64,000 nucleotides of DNA, taken from Persicitalea sp963803495. GTDB taxonomy: Bacteria > Bacteroidota > Bacteroidia > Cytophagales > Spirosomataceae. Position 1 is the stretch's first letter, and every line of letters begins with the position of its first letter. This document shows, one piece after another, positions 46,028 through 54,249 of this stretch. The stretch spans positions 5,208,001 to 5,272,000 of the forward strand of contig CAWDMP010000002.1 of the NCBI GenBank assembly GCA_963803495.1, written 5' to 3'. A program made the translations under genes and the position numbers. The notes beneath the pieces were generated by a model that was not told where the DNA came from, ran no database searches, and worked only from the letters and a program-made list of their open reading frames with translations.

Positions 46028-47409
46028 CAATGTCATTAAGTTAAGAATCAAAGGTTGGAACGCCTATTCTTAAATTGCTTGGGTTTGTTCTTTGTCCGGT
46101 ATTGGTCGGCCTTCCTGGGGAAGCTCCTGCCGGGCCTGACTGGCTCGATGTTTTGCGCCAGTACGCCTGCCAGATAGTCCAGGGCGTCCCGGGGTTGCTG
46201 CCCCAACAGCAGATCCACTATCTTTTCCCTGAGCAGGCTGGCGCTAACGGTGATGTTGACCTGGTAGCGGTGCTTGCGATGGCTGCACCTGTGCTGGACT
46301 CGTTCATTGACCTCTTCCCGCAGCAGCGCCTCGAGGTTGGCCACCAGCAGGGTGATGTAGAAATCTTGGGTGATCACTCTTTGGCTCACCCCCGAAAAAT
46401 GCTCGATGTGCAGGGCGTTCTTCAGGACGTCGAAGCGGGTCTCCACCCCCCAGCGCCGCCGGTAAAGGTCCTTGAAGATCGCCGTGGGGTACTCACCCTG
46501 CTCCAGCAACGAGCTGACGAGCACCTCGACCTCCCCGCCGGGCAGGTCCACCCGTACCAGCCTGACGGGCACAGCGGTGTGTCGGTCGTAGGGCCTTGCC
46601 GACACGGATTCGTTCTTGCCCGTTTTCAGCTCCAGCAGTTGGCTTGTCGCCCCCGAGCGGACAAAATCCCCCACCGCGTTGCTCCATGTCACCTTGGCCC
46701 GCATCACGAAGTCCACGCCCCGCTGGTGGTGCTGGAAGATGAAGTCCAAGGAGGGGTACCCCCGGTCGTAAATCACCAGGTCGCCCGGCCCGGCCCAAGC
46801 CAGGTGAGACTCGGCCAGCACCCGCTCCCCGTCAGCGTAGCGGCCCATCTGCCCGTCCAGCACCAAGTCGTTGAGCACGTCGTAGAGCAGCGAGACTCGG
46901 GCCTGCACGCGCAGCGTTCGGTGCTGGTTGGCGTAGGTTCCGTAGTGCTGCTCCAGCTCGGCCGTGTGAGGCAACTCGATGATACTGCCATCGATGGCCA
47001 GCAGGCGCTTGCCCTGCCACAATTTCACGCCGAGTTCATTGTCAGAATAGAATTCGCGACACAGGTGGTGGAGCCCATCGCGGAAAAACTCGGGCCGGAG
47101 TTTCTGCCGGCTTTGGCAGAAGGCGCTGGCCGTCAGGCTGACTGGCTCCTCTTGAATGGTCAGTTCGACTAGCCGTTCATAGAAGTGGTGGATTTCCAGG
47201 GCAATCTTTTTGCGTAGGGCTTTCAGCATCAGCGTGACCAGGAAAGGGAAAGGAAGCTTGCGGTTGCGAGTGAAGTCACTCGGTTGCTGTTTGTATTGAT
47301 CGGCTACGACCTCCACCAGCAAAAAGGAGCGCAGGCTTGTCAACAAGTTAAGATTCGTCTTTTTTTCATTTTGCAATAATCTGAATTTTCCGCTAACTTA
47401 ATGACATTG
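46028..47409 (-). mobile_element. IS4-family insertion sequence, complete
   Basis: A 1382-base element is bounded by perfect 16-base terminal inverted repeats: CAATGTCATTAAGTTA (46028-46043) and TAACTTAATGACATTG (47394-47409). It holds one intact transposase gene on the minus strand. No clear target-site duplication is seen directly at its ends. Just outside, GTCGCTCGGC (46018-46027) and GCCGAGTGAC (47425-47434) are inverted with one mismatch, so the element may have landed in the loop of a hairpin. Confidence 0.9.
46048..47376 (-). CDS. IS4-family transposase (DDE)
   Basis: The 442-residue transposase has the DDE triad of the IS4 group: Asp129 in AIDGS, Asp204 in YDRGYPS and Glu312 in the Y-(2)-R-(3)-E-(6)-K motif (Tyr305, Arg308, Glu312, Lys319). 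An N-terminal DNA-binding region (about 1-110) precedes it. No frameshift is present, so the enzyme should be active. The codons and composition are slightly different from the neighbours (more Leu/Arg/Gln, GC-rich), which fits an acquired element. Confidence 0.95.
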   Translation of the reverse strand: MQNEKKTNLNLLTSLRSFLLVEVVADQYKQQPSDFTRNRKLPFPFLVTLMLKALRKKIALEIHHFYERLVELTIQEEPVSLTASAFCQSRQKLRPEFFRDGLHHLCREFYSDNELGVKLWQGKRLLAIDGSIIELPHTAELEQHYGTYANQHRTLRVQARVSLLYDVLNDLVLDGQMGRYADGERVLAESHLAWAGPGDLVIYDRGYPSLDFIFQHHQRGVDFVMRAKVTWSNAVGDFVRSGATSQLLELKTGKNESVSARPYDRHTAVPVRLVRVDLPGGEVEVLVSSLLEQGEYPTAIFKDLYRRRWGVETRFDVLKNALHIEHFSGVSQRVITQDFYITLLVANLEALLREEVNERVQHRCSHRKHRYQVNITVSASLLREKIVDLLLGQQPRDALDYLAGVLAQNIEPVRPGRSFPRKADQYRTKNKPKQFKNRRSNL

Positions 47410-47481
47410 ACCGCGCGGCTCTTTGCCGAGTGACGATTATTTGATAGCCCTCTGGGCGGTCTTCGCCGGGTAAGGCTCAGA

Positions 47482-47538
47482 TCCCCGCTCGCCCCGATTT
47501 GTAATCGGGATGCTACCTCCTCGCGTTAGCAGCGGGGA
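47482..47538. repeat. Nested palindrome, REP-like, right of the IS
   Basis: An outer pair TCCCCGCT (47482-47489) / AGCGGGGA (47531-47538) encloses an inner hairpin CCCGATT-TGT-AATCGGG (47493-47509). The inner hairpin type occurs repeatedly in Cytophagales genomes as I remember them, which is recollection, not checked. The remaining bases of 47410-47671 show no gene. Confidence 0.55.
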
Positions 47539-47671
47539 CTCCTAGTCGAGATCCGCACCCGAGGGTATGCGCACGGTCAGCCGTTACCCCCACACTATCC
47601 CGAGCGAGACAGGCCCAAACTGGCTCGATTTTTTCCAGGGCTTCGCGGTATTCTATCAGCAATCTACCTGC

Positions 47672-48943
47672 ATGACTATCACCACCTTCAACTCCCTGAA
47701 AAGCCGGAACTTCCGTTTATACTTCTTGGGCCAATCCATTTCGCTCATCGGGACCTGGATGCAGAAAACGGCGGTGAGTTGGGTGGTGTACACCATTACG
47801 CAGTCGAAAGTGATGCTCGGGGTTACGGTATTCGCCACTTTGTTTCCATCGGCGTTGTTTTCGCTGTTCGGCGGCATCGTGGCTGACCGCTACGACCGCT
47901 ATAAAGTACTACTCACGACTCAGGTCATTTCGTTGGTGCAGGCCGTATTGCTCACTTTGGCCGTGGTGTACTTTAAGGAATTCGCGGTGGCCGAAATCAT
48001 CGCGTTGAGCGTCGTGCTGGGCATCATCAATGGCTTCGACGTGCCCGCGCGGCAGTCGCTGGTGTATGAGTTGGTGGAGGATAAGGCGGATTTACCGAAT
48101 GCGCTGGCGCTGAATTCTTCCATGGTAAACCTCTCCAAACTGATCGGTCCGGCCCTGGCGGGCTTTATTCTTGAAAGATTCGGTGATCAGGTTTGTTTTG
48201 GTCTAAATGCGGCGAGTTTTCTGCCCGTCATCGCTTGTTTGATGCTGATGAAGTTGCCGAAATTCGAGACAAAATCAAAGGTCGGTCGAAACGTATTGCG
48301 AGAGTTTCGGGAAGGTTTTAGCTTTATAAAAGATAACCCGAACATCAGCTCGACCATCGTTTTTGCGGGCGTAATGAGCCTTTTCGTCCTGCCTTTCAAT
48401 ACGCTTACCCCCGTATTCGCCAAGGATATTTTCAACGGAAACGCTTCCACGTTGGGCGCAATTGACGGAGTCATTGGCCTGGGCGCTTTCGTGGGCGCGA
48501 TTTACCTCGCTTCGCTCAGCCACGGTACCGATTTGAGCCGGGTGCTTGCCATCAATACCCTGATTTTTGGTTTGGGACTAAGCGCCTTTGCCTACACGAC
48601 CCACTATCCACTCGCGCTCGCCTTCCTGGCCTTCGGGGCTTTCGGGATGATGTCGGTCATCACAATCAGTAACACCATCATTCAACTCAACGTTACCCAG
48701 CAGCTTCGTGGCCGGGTGATTAGCTTTTTTGTCATGGTGTTCACAGCCACACTACCCATTGGCAGCCTACTGGTGGGGGCCGTGTCGCATTATATCGGTG
48801 TACAAAAAACTGTCTTGGCCGAAGGATTTATTGCCGTAAGTTTGTCGCTGTTGTATGGGCGGTACCTGAGAAACGAACGACTGAATAAAGCAGAAGCAGT
48901 TTATTTGGAACACCAGCCGGAAGAGATTCTGAACAAGGTCTGA
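47672..48943 (+). CDS. MFS transporter, drug/siderophore-exporter type
   Basis: The 423-residue protein has twelve membrane segments in the MFS_3 (EntS-like) pattern: LKSRNFRLYFLGQSISLIGT opens the first segment, GGIVADRYDRYK is the loop 2-3 motif, and ADLPNALALNSSMVNLSKLI with GPALAGFILERFG is the family signature around residue 135-165. ATG 47672 (MTITTFNSLKSRNFRLYFLG) is the family start; the open frame begins earlier at 47567 inside IS-flank DNA. The substrate may be a drug or siderophore-like compound. Its natural promoter may have been separated by the IS, so expression could depend on DNA in the flank. Confidence 0.88.
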   Translation: MTITTFNSLKSRNFRLYFLGQSISLIGTWMQKTAVSWVVYTITQSKVMLGVTVFATLFPSALFSLFGGIVADRYDRYKVLLTTQVISLVQAVLLTLAVVYFKEFAVAEIIALSVVLGIINGFDVPARQSLVYELVEDKADLPNALALNSSMVNLSKLIGPALAGFILERFGDQVCFGLNAASFLPVIACLMLMKLPKFETKSKVGRNVLREFREGFSFIKDNPNISSTIVFAGVMSLFVLPFNTLTPVFAKDIFNGNASTLGAIDGVIGLGAFVGAIYLASLSHGTDLSRVLAINTLIFGLGLSAFAYTTHYPLALAFLAFGAFGMMSVITISNTIIQLNVTQQLRGRVISFFVMVFTATLPIGSLLVGAVSHYIGVQKTVLAEGFIAVSLSLLYGRYLRNERLNKAEAVYLEHQPEEILNKV

Positions 48944-49102
48944 ATAGCAGACTGTACCAGTCCATCGACCACACATTCATCTTTTTGGTGTCGGTATAGC
49001 TGATCGCTACGGCTTCCTACGCCCAGCCTCACCCATCTCGTGCCCTTGAAACCCCGGTCCCAAAATTTACGTACCTAAGGAAGTACTAAACCCGATTTTC
49101 CA

Positions 49103-49846
49103 GTGAAACACGTCCTCATGCTTGTAGCGGGTATATCCGCGTTATTTTTGTCCAATACAAAAAAAGAAAAACTACCCACCTTCGAGCCCATCGCGGTAGT
49201 AGAATTATTCACCTCTCAGGGCTGCTCGAGCTGCCCGGCGGCGGATCGGCTGCTGACCAAAACGATCGCCAGTGCTCAGGCCGATGGAAAAGAAATCATT
49301 GCGCTTTCCTTTCACGTCGACTACTGGAACCGGCTGGGTTGGGCCGACCCATTCAGTGATAAAGCCTATACCCGGCGGCAGTCGACTTACGCGCGGGCGT
49401 TTGGGCTGCGGTCGATGTACACGCCCCAAATGATCGTGAATGGGTCCAGGCAATTTGTGGGTTCCAGCGAAGGTAACCTTAAAGCCGCTCTGAGTCAGGC
49501 CAGCCGTCAAAATGCCGAAGCTGGCTTCACTAAGCTTCACGCCACAGTCGACAAGGATTTGGTGAAAGTAGAGTACGCCCTTGCGGGCAAGTACCAGGGT
49601 AGCATGGTGAATTTTGCGCTGGTCTCCGACCGCGAGACGACGGCCATCAAGCGCGGCGAAAACGTGGGACGGACGCTGAGCAGCGACAATGTCGTGCGGC
49701 AGTTTCTGACCGTATCGCTCGACGCTGATGGTGAGGTTCTTTTCAACCCCATGGCCATCGACCCCGAACGCATGACGGTCTTGGCCTACATTCAGCAAGC
49801 CGACAACTACGAGATCATCGGTGCGGCCCGGACAAAGATCAAATAA
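49103..49846 (+). CDS. DUF1223 thioredoxin-fold secreted protein
   Basis: The 247-residue protein has a short signal peptide and the DUF1223 domain: VVELFTSQGCSSCPAAD with the CSSC pair at residues 41-44, HVDYWNRLGWADPFSDK and TPQMIVNGSRQFVGS. These are features of thioredoxin-like proteins with redox-active cysteines, located in the periplasm. The redox partner is unknown. It begins 159 bases after the MFS stop, and 74 bases separate it from the MBL gene, so the latter two may be cotranscribed. Confidence 0.9.
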   Translation: MKHVLMLVAGISALFLSNTKKEKLPTFEPIAVVELFTSQGCSSCPAADRLLTKTIASAQADGKEIIALSFHVDYWNRLGWADPFSDKAYTRRQSTYARAFGLRSMYTPQMIVNGSRQFVGSSEGNLKAALSQASRQNAEAGFTKLHATVDKDLVKVEYALAGKYQGSMVNFALVSDRETTAIKRGENVGRTLSSDNVVRQFLTVSLDADGEVLFNPMAIDPERMTVLAYIQQADNYEIIGAARTKIK

Positions 49847-49920
49847 AGTTTCTGGGGGTCGAGTGGCATACTTTTTTGACCTACCCGGCTTTTCACCTCA
49901 ATGAATTTAACAAAAAGAAA

Positions 49921-50868
49921 ATGGAGCAAGATAAAGTAATAGAATCGAGTCCGGCCGCCACTTGGGTAGCCGAAGGCGTGTGGATGCTGACGGACATTTT
50001 CGTGAATTTGTATTTCATTCAGGACCAAGCCAGCCGGGAGTGGGTACTGGTCGATACCGGACTGGTCACCTCGGCCTCGAAGATCAAGAAAGCGGCCACC
50101 GCGCTTTTCGGGGAAGGCAACCCTCCGGCGGCCATTGTGCTCACGCATGGGCACTTCGACCACTCGGGTTCTGTGAAAAGCCTGGCCGAAGCTTGGGAGG
50201 TACCCGTGTACGCCCACCCCATGGAGATGCCCTATTTGACGGGGCGGTCGTCCTACCCGCCCGCCGATCCGGCCGTAGGGGGTGGTGCGATAGCCTGGCT
50301 GTCTGGCCTGTATCCGCTCACGCCCATCGACCTCGCCGACCGGGTACAGAAATTACCCGCCGATGGCAAGGTACCCGTGCTCGACGATTGGAAATGGCTC
50401 TATACGCCCGGCCACGCACCGGGTCACGTCAGTTTGTTTCGGGAAGTCGACCATCTGCTCGTGGCGGGCGACGCGCTCGCAACTACCAAGTCGGAGTCCG
50501 CCTTTGCCACCATGTTGGAGCAAAAGAAACTAAGCGGTCCCCCGGCTTTCGTCGTCTATGATTGGAAAGCGGCGGGCGAGTCGGTTAAGAAACTTTCCGA
50601 CCTGCAGCCGGCCACCATCGTGTCGGGCCATGGCCCGGTATTGCGCGAGCAGGGTGTTCAGGACAAACTGGAGCGATTGGCGATGGACTTTGACATTTTC
50701 ACAGCACCTAAGCATACCCGCTACGCTGAAAAACCGGCTGTGGTCGATGAGGATGGGGTGGTATCGGTACCGCCCGTAATCGAGGAGGCTAACGCTACGC
50801 TGATGACGGTCATCGGACTCGTGGTGGGTGTTGCCCTGGGTTGGACGCTCTTTTCGAGATTGAAATAA
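49921..50868 (+). CDS. Metallo-beta-lactamase-fold hydrolase with C-terminal membrane anchor
   Basis: The 315-residue protein has the MBL signature THGHFDHSG (HxHxDH at residues 76-81), downstream His in TPGHAPGHVSL and Asp in VAGDALATT, and SGHGPVL near 240. The last 25 residues form a hydrophobic segment (TVIGLVVGVALGWTLFSRLK), likely a tail anchor. ATG 49921 (MEQDKVIESSPAATW) fits the family; the frame is open to 49876. Substrate class may be a thioester, lactone or similar; it should not be read as beta-lactam resistance. A strong bidirectional terminator follows. Confidence 0.9.
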   Translation: MEQDKVIESSPAATWVAEGVWMLTDIFVNLYFIQDQASREWVLVDTGLVTSASKIKKAATALFGEGNPPAAIVLTHGHFDHSGSVKSLAEAWEVPVYAHPMEMPYLTGRSSYPPADPAVGGGAIAWLSGLYPLTPIDLADRVQKLPADGKVPVLDDWKWLYTPGHAPGHVSLFREVDHLLVAGDALATTKSESAFATMLEQKKLSGPPAFVVYDWKAAGESVKKLSDLQPATIVSGHGPVLREQGVQDKLERLAMDFDIFTAPKHTRYAEKPAVVDEDGVVSVPPVIEEANATLMTVIGLVVGVALGWTLFSRLK

Positions 50869-50895
50869 CGCAAGCCGAGTACTTAGATAAGTGAT

Positions 50896-50945
50896 AAAAA
50901 AGCGCCCCGGCGGATTTAAAATTAAATCCGCCGGGGCGCTTTTTT
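50896..50945. terminator. Bidirectional terminator between MBL and M28 genes
   Basis: A perfect 24-bp stem (AAAAAAGCGCCCCGGCGGAT... and its complement, two-base centre at 50920-50921) with T-runs on both strands lies between two convergent genes. Confidence 0.93.
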
Positions 50946-50961
50946 ATGCAAAAATCAAAAC

Positions 50962-52503
50962 TTAATCCACACCGCCCTTGCGGGTAGGGGAGCGCTGTTC
51001 GGGCCAGGTCGACGGTTCGCCATTGCGGCCCAGCGGAATACGCATCTCGCGGTCGGTCGTTTTATCGTCTTCACTGGCCATATACACCAGAATCGCTGCC
51101 AGGATCACGTTATCGCGCACGTCGTCGAATACGATTTTGTCGTAGGTGTCGAGGTTGGTGTGCCAGGTATAGTTGCCGTACGACCAGCTCAGCGAACTGA
51201 GCGAAAAAGCCGGGACTTTTGCCGCCAGGAAGGAGGCGTAATCAGAACCGCCGCCGCCGGGGTTGCCCGGGAAGGTGTAGTTGATGCCCTTGGTAATGCG
51301 GTTGGGTACGGGCTTTATCCAGCGGCCCAGGTAGTCGTACGACTGCACGAAGCCTTGCCCCGAAATGTTGGCGACGCGGCCGGTACCATTGTCCTGGTTG
51401 AACAGCGCCTGAATTTTAGGCATCATTTCGGGGTGGTCTTCCACGAAGGCGCGCGAGCCATTCAGGCCTTGCTCCTCACTACCCCAATGCCCCACCAGAA
51501 TGGTTCTTTTCGGGTTGGGATACACTTTTTTCAACACCCGCATCACTTCCATCATCGTGATGGTACCCGTGCCGTTGTCGGTTGCGCCGGTGCCGCCGTC
51601 CCAGCTATCGAAGTGCGCCGAAAGCATCACGTACTCGTCGGGTTTTTCGGTACCCTTGATTTCAGCGATAGTATTAAAAGTTGGGGTCACGCCCGTTTCC
51701 TTCGACTCGGCTACCAGGTTGAGCATCGGCTTTTTGCCGCTCTCTACCAGGCGGTACACCAGGCCATAGTCTTCCAGGCTGAGGTCGATGGTAGGCACTT
51801 TCTTGGTATAGGCGCTGAAAATTTTATTCGCCCCGAACCCCTGCGACCAGTAGGAGGTTATAATCCCCACCGCTCCGGCGTCTTCGAGCGCTACGGGTAG
51901 TTCACGGCGTCCCAGGCCCGTTTTGCCGGTTCGCTCCGACCACGCTTTCGACATCTCGTCGCGGTCTTTTCTGAGCTTGGCAAAAGAAGAATCGGTCGCG
52001 AATTCCTTCCAATTGTAGTCGGGCCGTCCGGTGGGTTGCAGCATTGAAATCATGACGAGCTTCCCTTTGGCGTTAGGCAGCCATTTTTCAAATGCCGACG
52101 CATCGGCAAACTCAGGCAGGATAATGACCTCGGCTTTCACACCGCCTTGCGGAGTCGGTGGACTCCACGCCAATTGCTGCCCCGCCAACGTCTTGACCCA
52201 GGGACTCAGCATGTCGATGTGGGTGATGCCCCGGTCCCAGCCGCGCCATTCGCCCCACTTCTCGTTGCGGGCGGGGATGCCCCAGGACTCGTACTTCTTA
52301 ACTGCCCAGTCGTGGGCCTGCTTCATCTTGGGACTGCCCACCAACCGTGGTCCGATGCCATCCATCAGTTCGTGGGCGATGGTCGGGAGTTGGGAGTTGT
52401 CGGTTTCTTCCTGAATGATCTTGTCGACGACTCCGGTTTGAGCTTGGACAAAGGTGAAAAAGCCGAAAATGACTAGCAAGAGTAGCGTGTACTGTTTTTT
52501 CAT
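50962..52503 (-). CDS. M28-family aminopeptidase/carboxypeptidase, secreted
   Basis: The 513-residue protein has a signal peptide (MKKQYTLLLLVIFGFFTFVQAQ) and a PA (protease-associated) insertion at about 110-280, then the M28 catalytic core: SAHFDSWDGGTGATDNGTG (zinc His near residue 296 and Asp), HWGSEEQGLNGS (base Glu and ligand Glu), FNQDNGTG (ligand Asp) and WHTNLDTYD (final His). All five zinc ligands are present. It should remove N-terminal residues of extracellular peptides. ATG 52503 is chosen because it opens on the signal peptide; ATG 52542 is also in frame. Confidence 0.93.
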   Translation of the reverse strand: MKKQYTLLLLVIFGFFTFVQAQTGVVDKIIQEETDNSQLPTIAHELMDGIGPRLVGSPKMKQAHDWAVKKYESWGIPARNEKWGEWRGWDRGITHIDMLSPWVKTLAGQQLAWSPPTPQGGVKAEVIILPEFADASAFEKWLPNAKGKLVMISMLQPTGRPDYNWKEFATDSSFAKLRKDRDEMSKAWSERTGKTGLGRRELPVALEDAGAVGIITSYWSQGFGANKIFSAYTKKVPTIDLSLEDYGLVYRLVESGKKPMLNLVAESKETGVTPTFNTIAEIKGTEKPDEYVMLSAHFDSWDGGTGATDNGTGTITMMEVMRVLKKVYPNPKRTILVGHWGSEEQGLNGSRAFVEDHPEMMPKIQALFNQDNGTGRVANISGQGFVQSYDYLGRWIKPVPNRITKGINYTFPGNPGGGGSDYASFLAAKVPAFSLSSLSWSYGNYTWHTNLDTYDKIVFDDVRDNVILAAILVYMASEDDKTTDREMRIPLGRNGEPSTWPEQRSPTRKGGVD

Positions 52504-52542
52504 GGGGTTAAATAGCTGGTTAATAATACGGCAAAATAGCAA

Positions 52543-52578
52543 AAAAGCCGGAAAACCCTTTCGGACATTCCGGCTTTT
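52543..52578 (-). terminator. Terminator of the choice-of-anchor I-like gene
   Basis: AAAAGCCGGAA (52543-52553) and TTCCGGCTTTT (52568-52578) form an 11-bp stem with T-run on the minus strand, 37 bases after the gene's stop. Confidence 0.8.
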
Positions 52579-52614
52579 ACCACTTGCCTATTTTGACAGA
52601 TCAGTTGATCGCAG

Positions 52615-54123
52615 TTATTTTGTTTGGAATAGCTTCACCGTTCCATCACCCTCGTTGCTGGTAATGAGCAGCGCCCTGCCGTTAGGGCTCTTGTCGTAAG
52701 GTACGAAGAGGATGCCTTCGGGAGCGTCACCCGTCTCGAATATTTGCAGGAAGCGGGGTGCCGCCGGATTGCTGAGGTCGTATACGGCCACGGCGTCGGC
52801 ACGCTCGAGCACGATGAACGCAATGGGCTTGCCGTTGATGAAGCCTACCGTCACGCCCTCGGGCTCAGTACCTTTGTCATCGGAGCGGTCGTCGTCGTAG
52901 AGTCCCGCCGCGATGGCTTTTTCTTCCATGGAGGTTCCTGTCTCGCTAACCATTTGAAAGCCATCAGCCTTGAATATGCTGAATCCGCGTCCGCCGAAAC
53001 CGTAGAGTACATCGTAGTCTCCGTCCTTATCGGTATCGCCCAGCGTGGTCGTAATTTTCAGCCGACCCAGATTTTCGGGTAGTTGGAGCGAAGCGGCATT
53101 CGGAAAGGCGGTGGGGTCTAGTTTGAGCGCGCTGACGCGGGCTTCCTCGGCAAAACCCTTGTAATCGCGGGCGTCGCCTTCGTTGGCCGTAATGAGGTAG
53201 GAAGTACCGTGCAGTGCAAAGTGGGCAATCGCATCGGGCTGGTACAACGAACGTACGGGCCAGGTACCCAGCTGAATTTTCTTGTCCTTGTCGCTGGGGT
53301 CGACGGCGTTGATTGCCAGGTTGTAGTCCTTAGTACCCAGCGGATGAATTTTGGTAATTACACCGTTGACAAGGTCTACTTCTGCCACACCGTTGTTTTC
53401 CTGTAAAGTAACGAAAGCCCGGCGTGAATCAGCCGTAATAGCCACGTACTCGGGCTCGATGTCCTGCGCGAAGGAGGCGTTGGGGCCGAAAATGCGGAAA
53501 CCCTGCGTGGCCAGTTGCGCGTAGGTACCGGCCAGCGACGAAAAGTCAAGCGTTCTGACGCTGTAATCGTTCTGCACATCGATGATCGAAATCGAGCCGT
53601 TCGGGTCGACGGTATAGTCGTCGTTGGGCTCACCTTCGTTGGGGGTTACGATGTACCGGCCGTTCGGGCTAAACGTCACCATGTCGGGCAAGGCCCCCAC
53701 GGTGATCTGTTTGATATGCACCAACGTACTAGTGTTCAGTACGACCACGCTGCCGTTGGCCTGCTTGTCGGCAGCCTCCAGGGCGATGGCCAGCTTGCCG
53801 TCGTGTACAGCCACGCTATTGGCCACGCCGCCCAGCGCCGACTCGTCGATGGGCGCCAACCGGGTGATGGTCGGCAAGGCGGAAAGATCGAGTACTTCGA
53901 TCAGGGCTTTGTCCTCGTTGTTGACCGTAAACAGGCGATGGGTCAGAGGGTCGTAAGCCGAAATTTCGGAGGCCCCGGACTTGCCCAGGTCGAACTCGGC
54001 CACAAGCCCGAAGTTGGCAGCGTTTTCGACCGGGCCCGGATCGGGCAGATCGTGGTCTTGAAAACAGCCTTGGGTCAGGAAGGCCAGGAGCGCGATTCGT
54101 AAAGGTAGTTTTTTGAGAGACAT
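52615..54123 (-). CDS. Choice-of-anchor I-like secreted beta-propeller lipoprotein
   Basis: The 502-residue protein has a lipoprotein signal (MSLKKLPLRIALLAFLTQGC, lipobox TQGC) and a seven-bladed-propeller-type domain typical of choice-of-anchor I or surface-layer Ca-binding proteins: repeated VNNEDKALIEVLDLSALP, VAVHDGKLAIALEAADKQAN, TPNEGEPNDDYTVDPNGSIS. The repeated EGEPNDDY and EGDARDY blocks are the family hallmark. Related proteins are often paired with alkaline phosphatases or esterases; no such gene is beside it here. Function is unknown, but it should be surface- or periplasm-located. Confidence 0.85.
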   Translation of the reverse strand: MSLKKLPLRIALLAFLTQGCFQDHDLPDPGPVENAANFGLVAEFDLGKSGASEISAYDPLTHRLFTVNNEDKALIEVLDLSALPTITRLAPIDESALGGVANSVAVHDGKLAIALEAADKQANGSVVVLNTSTLVHIKQITVGALPDMVTFSPNGRYIVTPNEGEPNDDYTVDPNGSISIIDVQNDYSVRTLDFSSLAGTYAQLATQGFRIFGPNASFAQDIEPEYVAITADSRRAFVTLQENNGVAEVDLVNGVITKIHPLGTKDYNLAINAVDPSDKDKKIQLGTWPVRSLYQPDAIAHFALHGTSYLITANEGDARDYKGFAEEARVSALKLDPTAFPNAASLQLPENLGRLKITTTLGDTDKDGDYDVLYGFGGRGFSIFKADGFQMVSETGTSMEEKAIAAGLYDDDRSDDKGTEPEGVTVGFINGKPIAFIVLERADAVAVYDLSNPAAPRFLQIFETGDAPEGILFVPYDKSPNGRALLITSNEGDGTVKLFQTK

Positions 54124-54249
54124 GAAATCGTGGTTAGGTGAAAGCGGCGAAAATAGCCATCACAACCCCACACCCTGCGAATCTTGAAAAACCTTAATAT
54201 TGACTAGAAAAGCTTAACGATAATTTAGCAATAACGAAAAATTGGCTTC

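Noticed and set aside
45808..46044. 78-codon ORF left of the IS as a real gene
   Set aside because: Its end is made of IS sequence, it has no recognisable family, and the length is within chance; kept only as a possible cut gene.
46075..47172. 365-codon plus-strand frame across the IS element
   Set aside because: It is the antisense shadow of the transposase, whose DDE motifs and length are complete on the minus strand.
49921..50868. Metallo-beta-lactamase as an antibiotic-resistance gene
   Set aside because: The MBL fold is a broad hydrolase family; the tail anchor and residues do not point to a class B lactamase.
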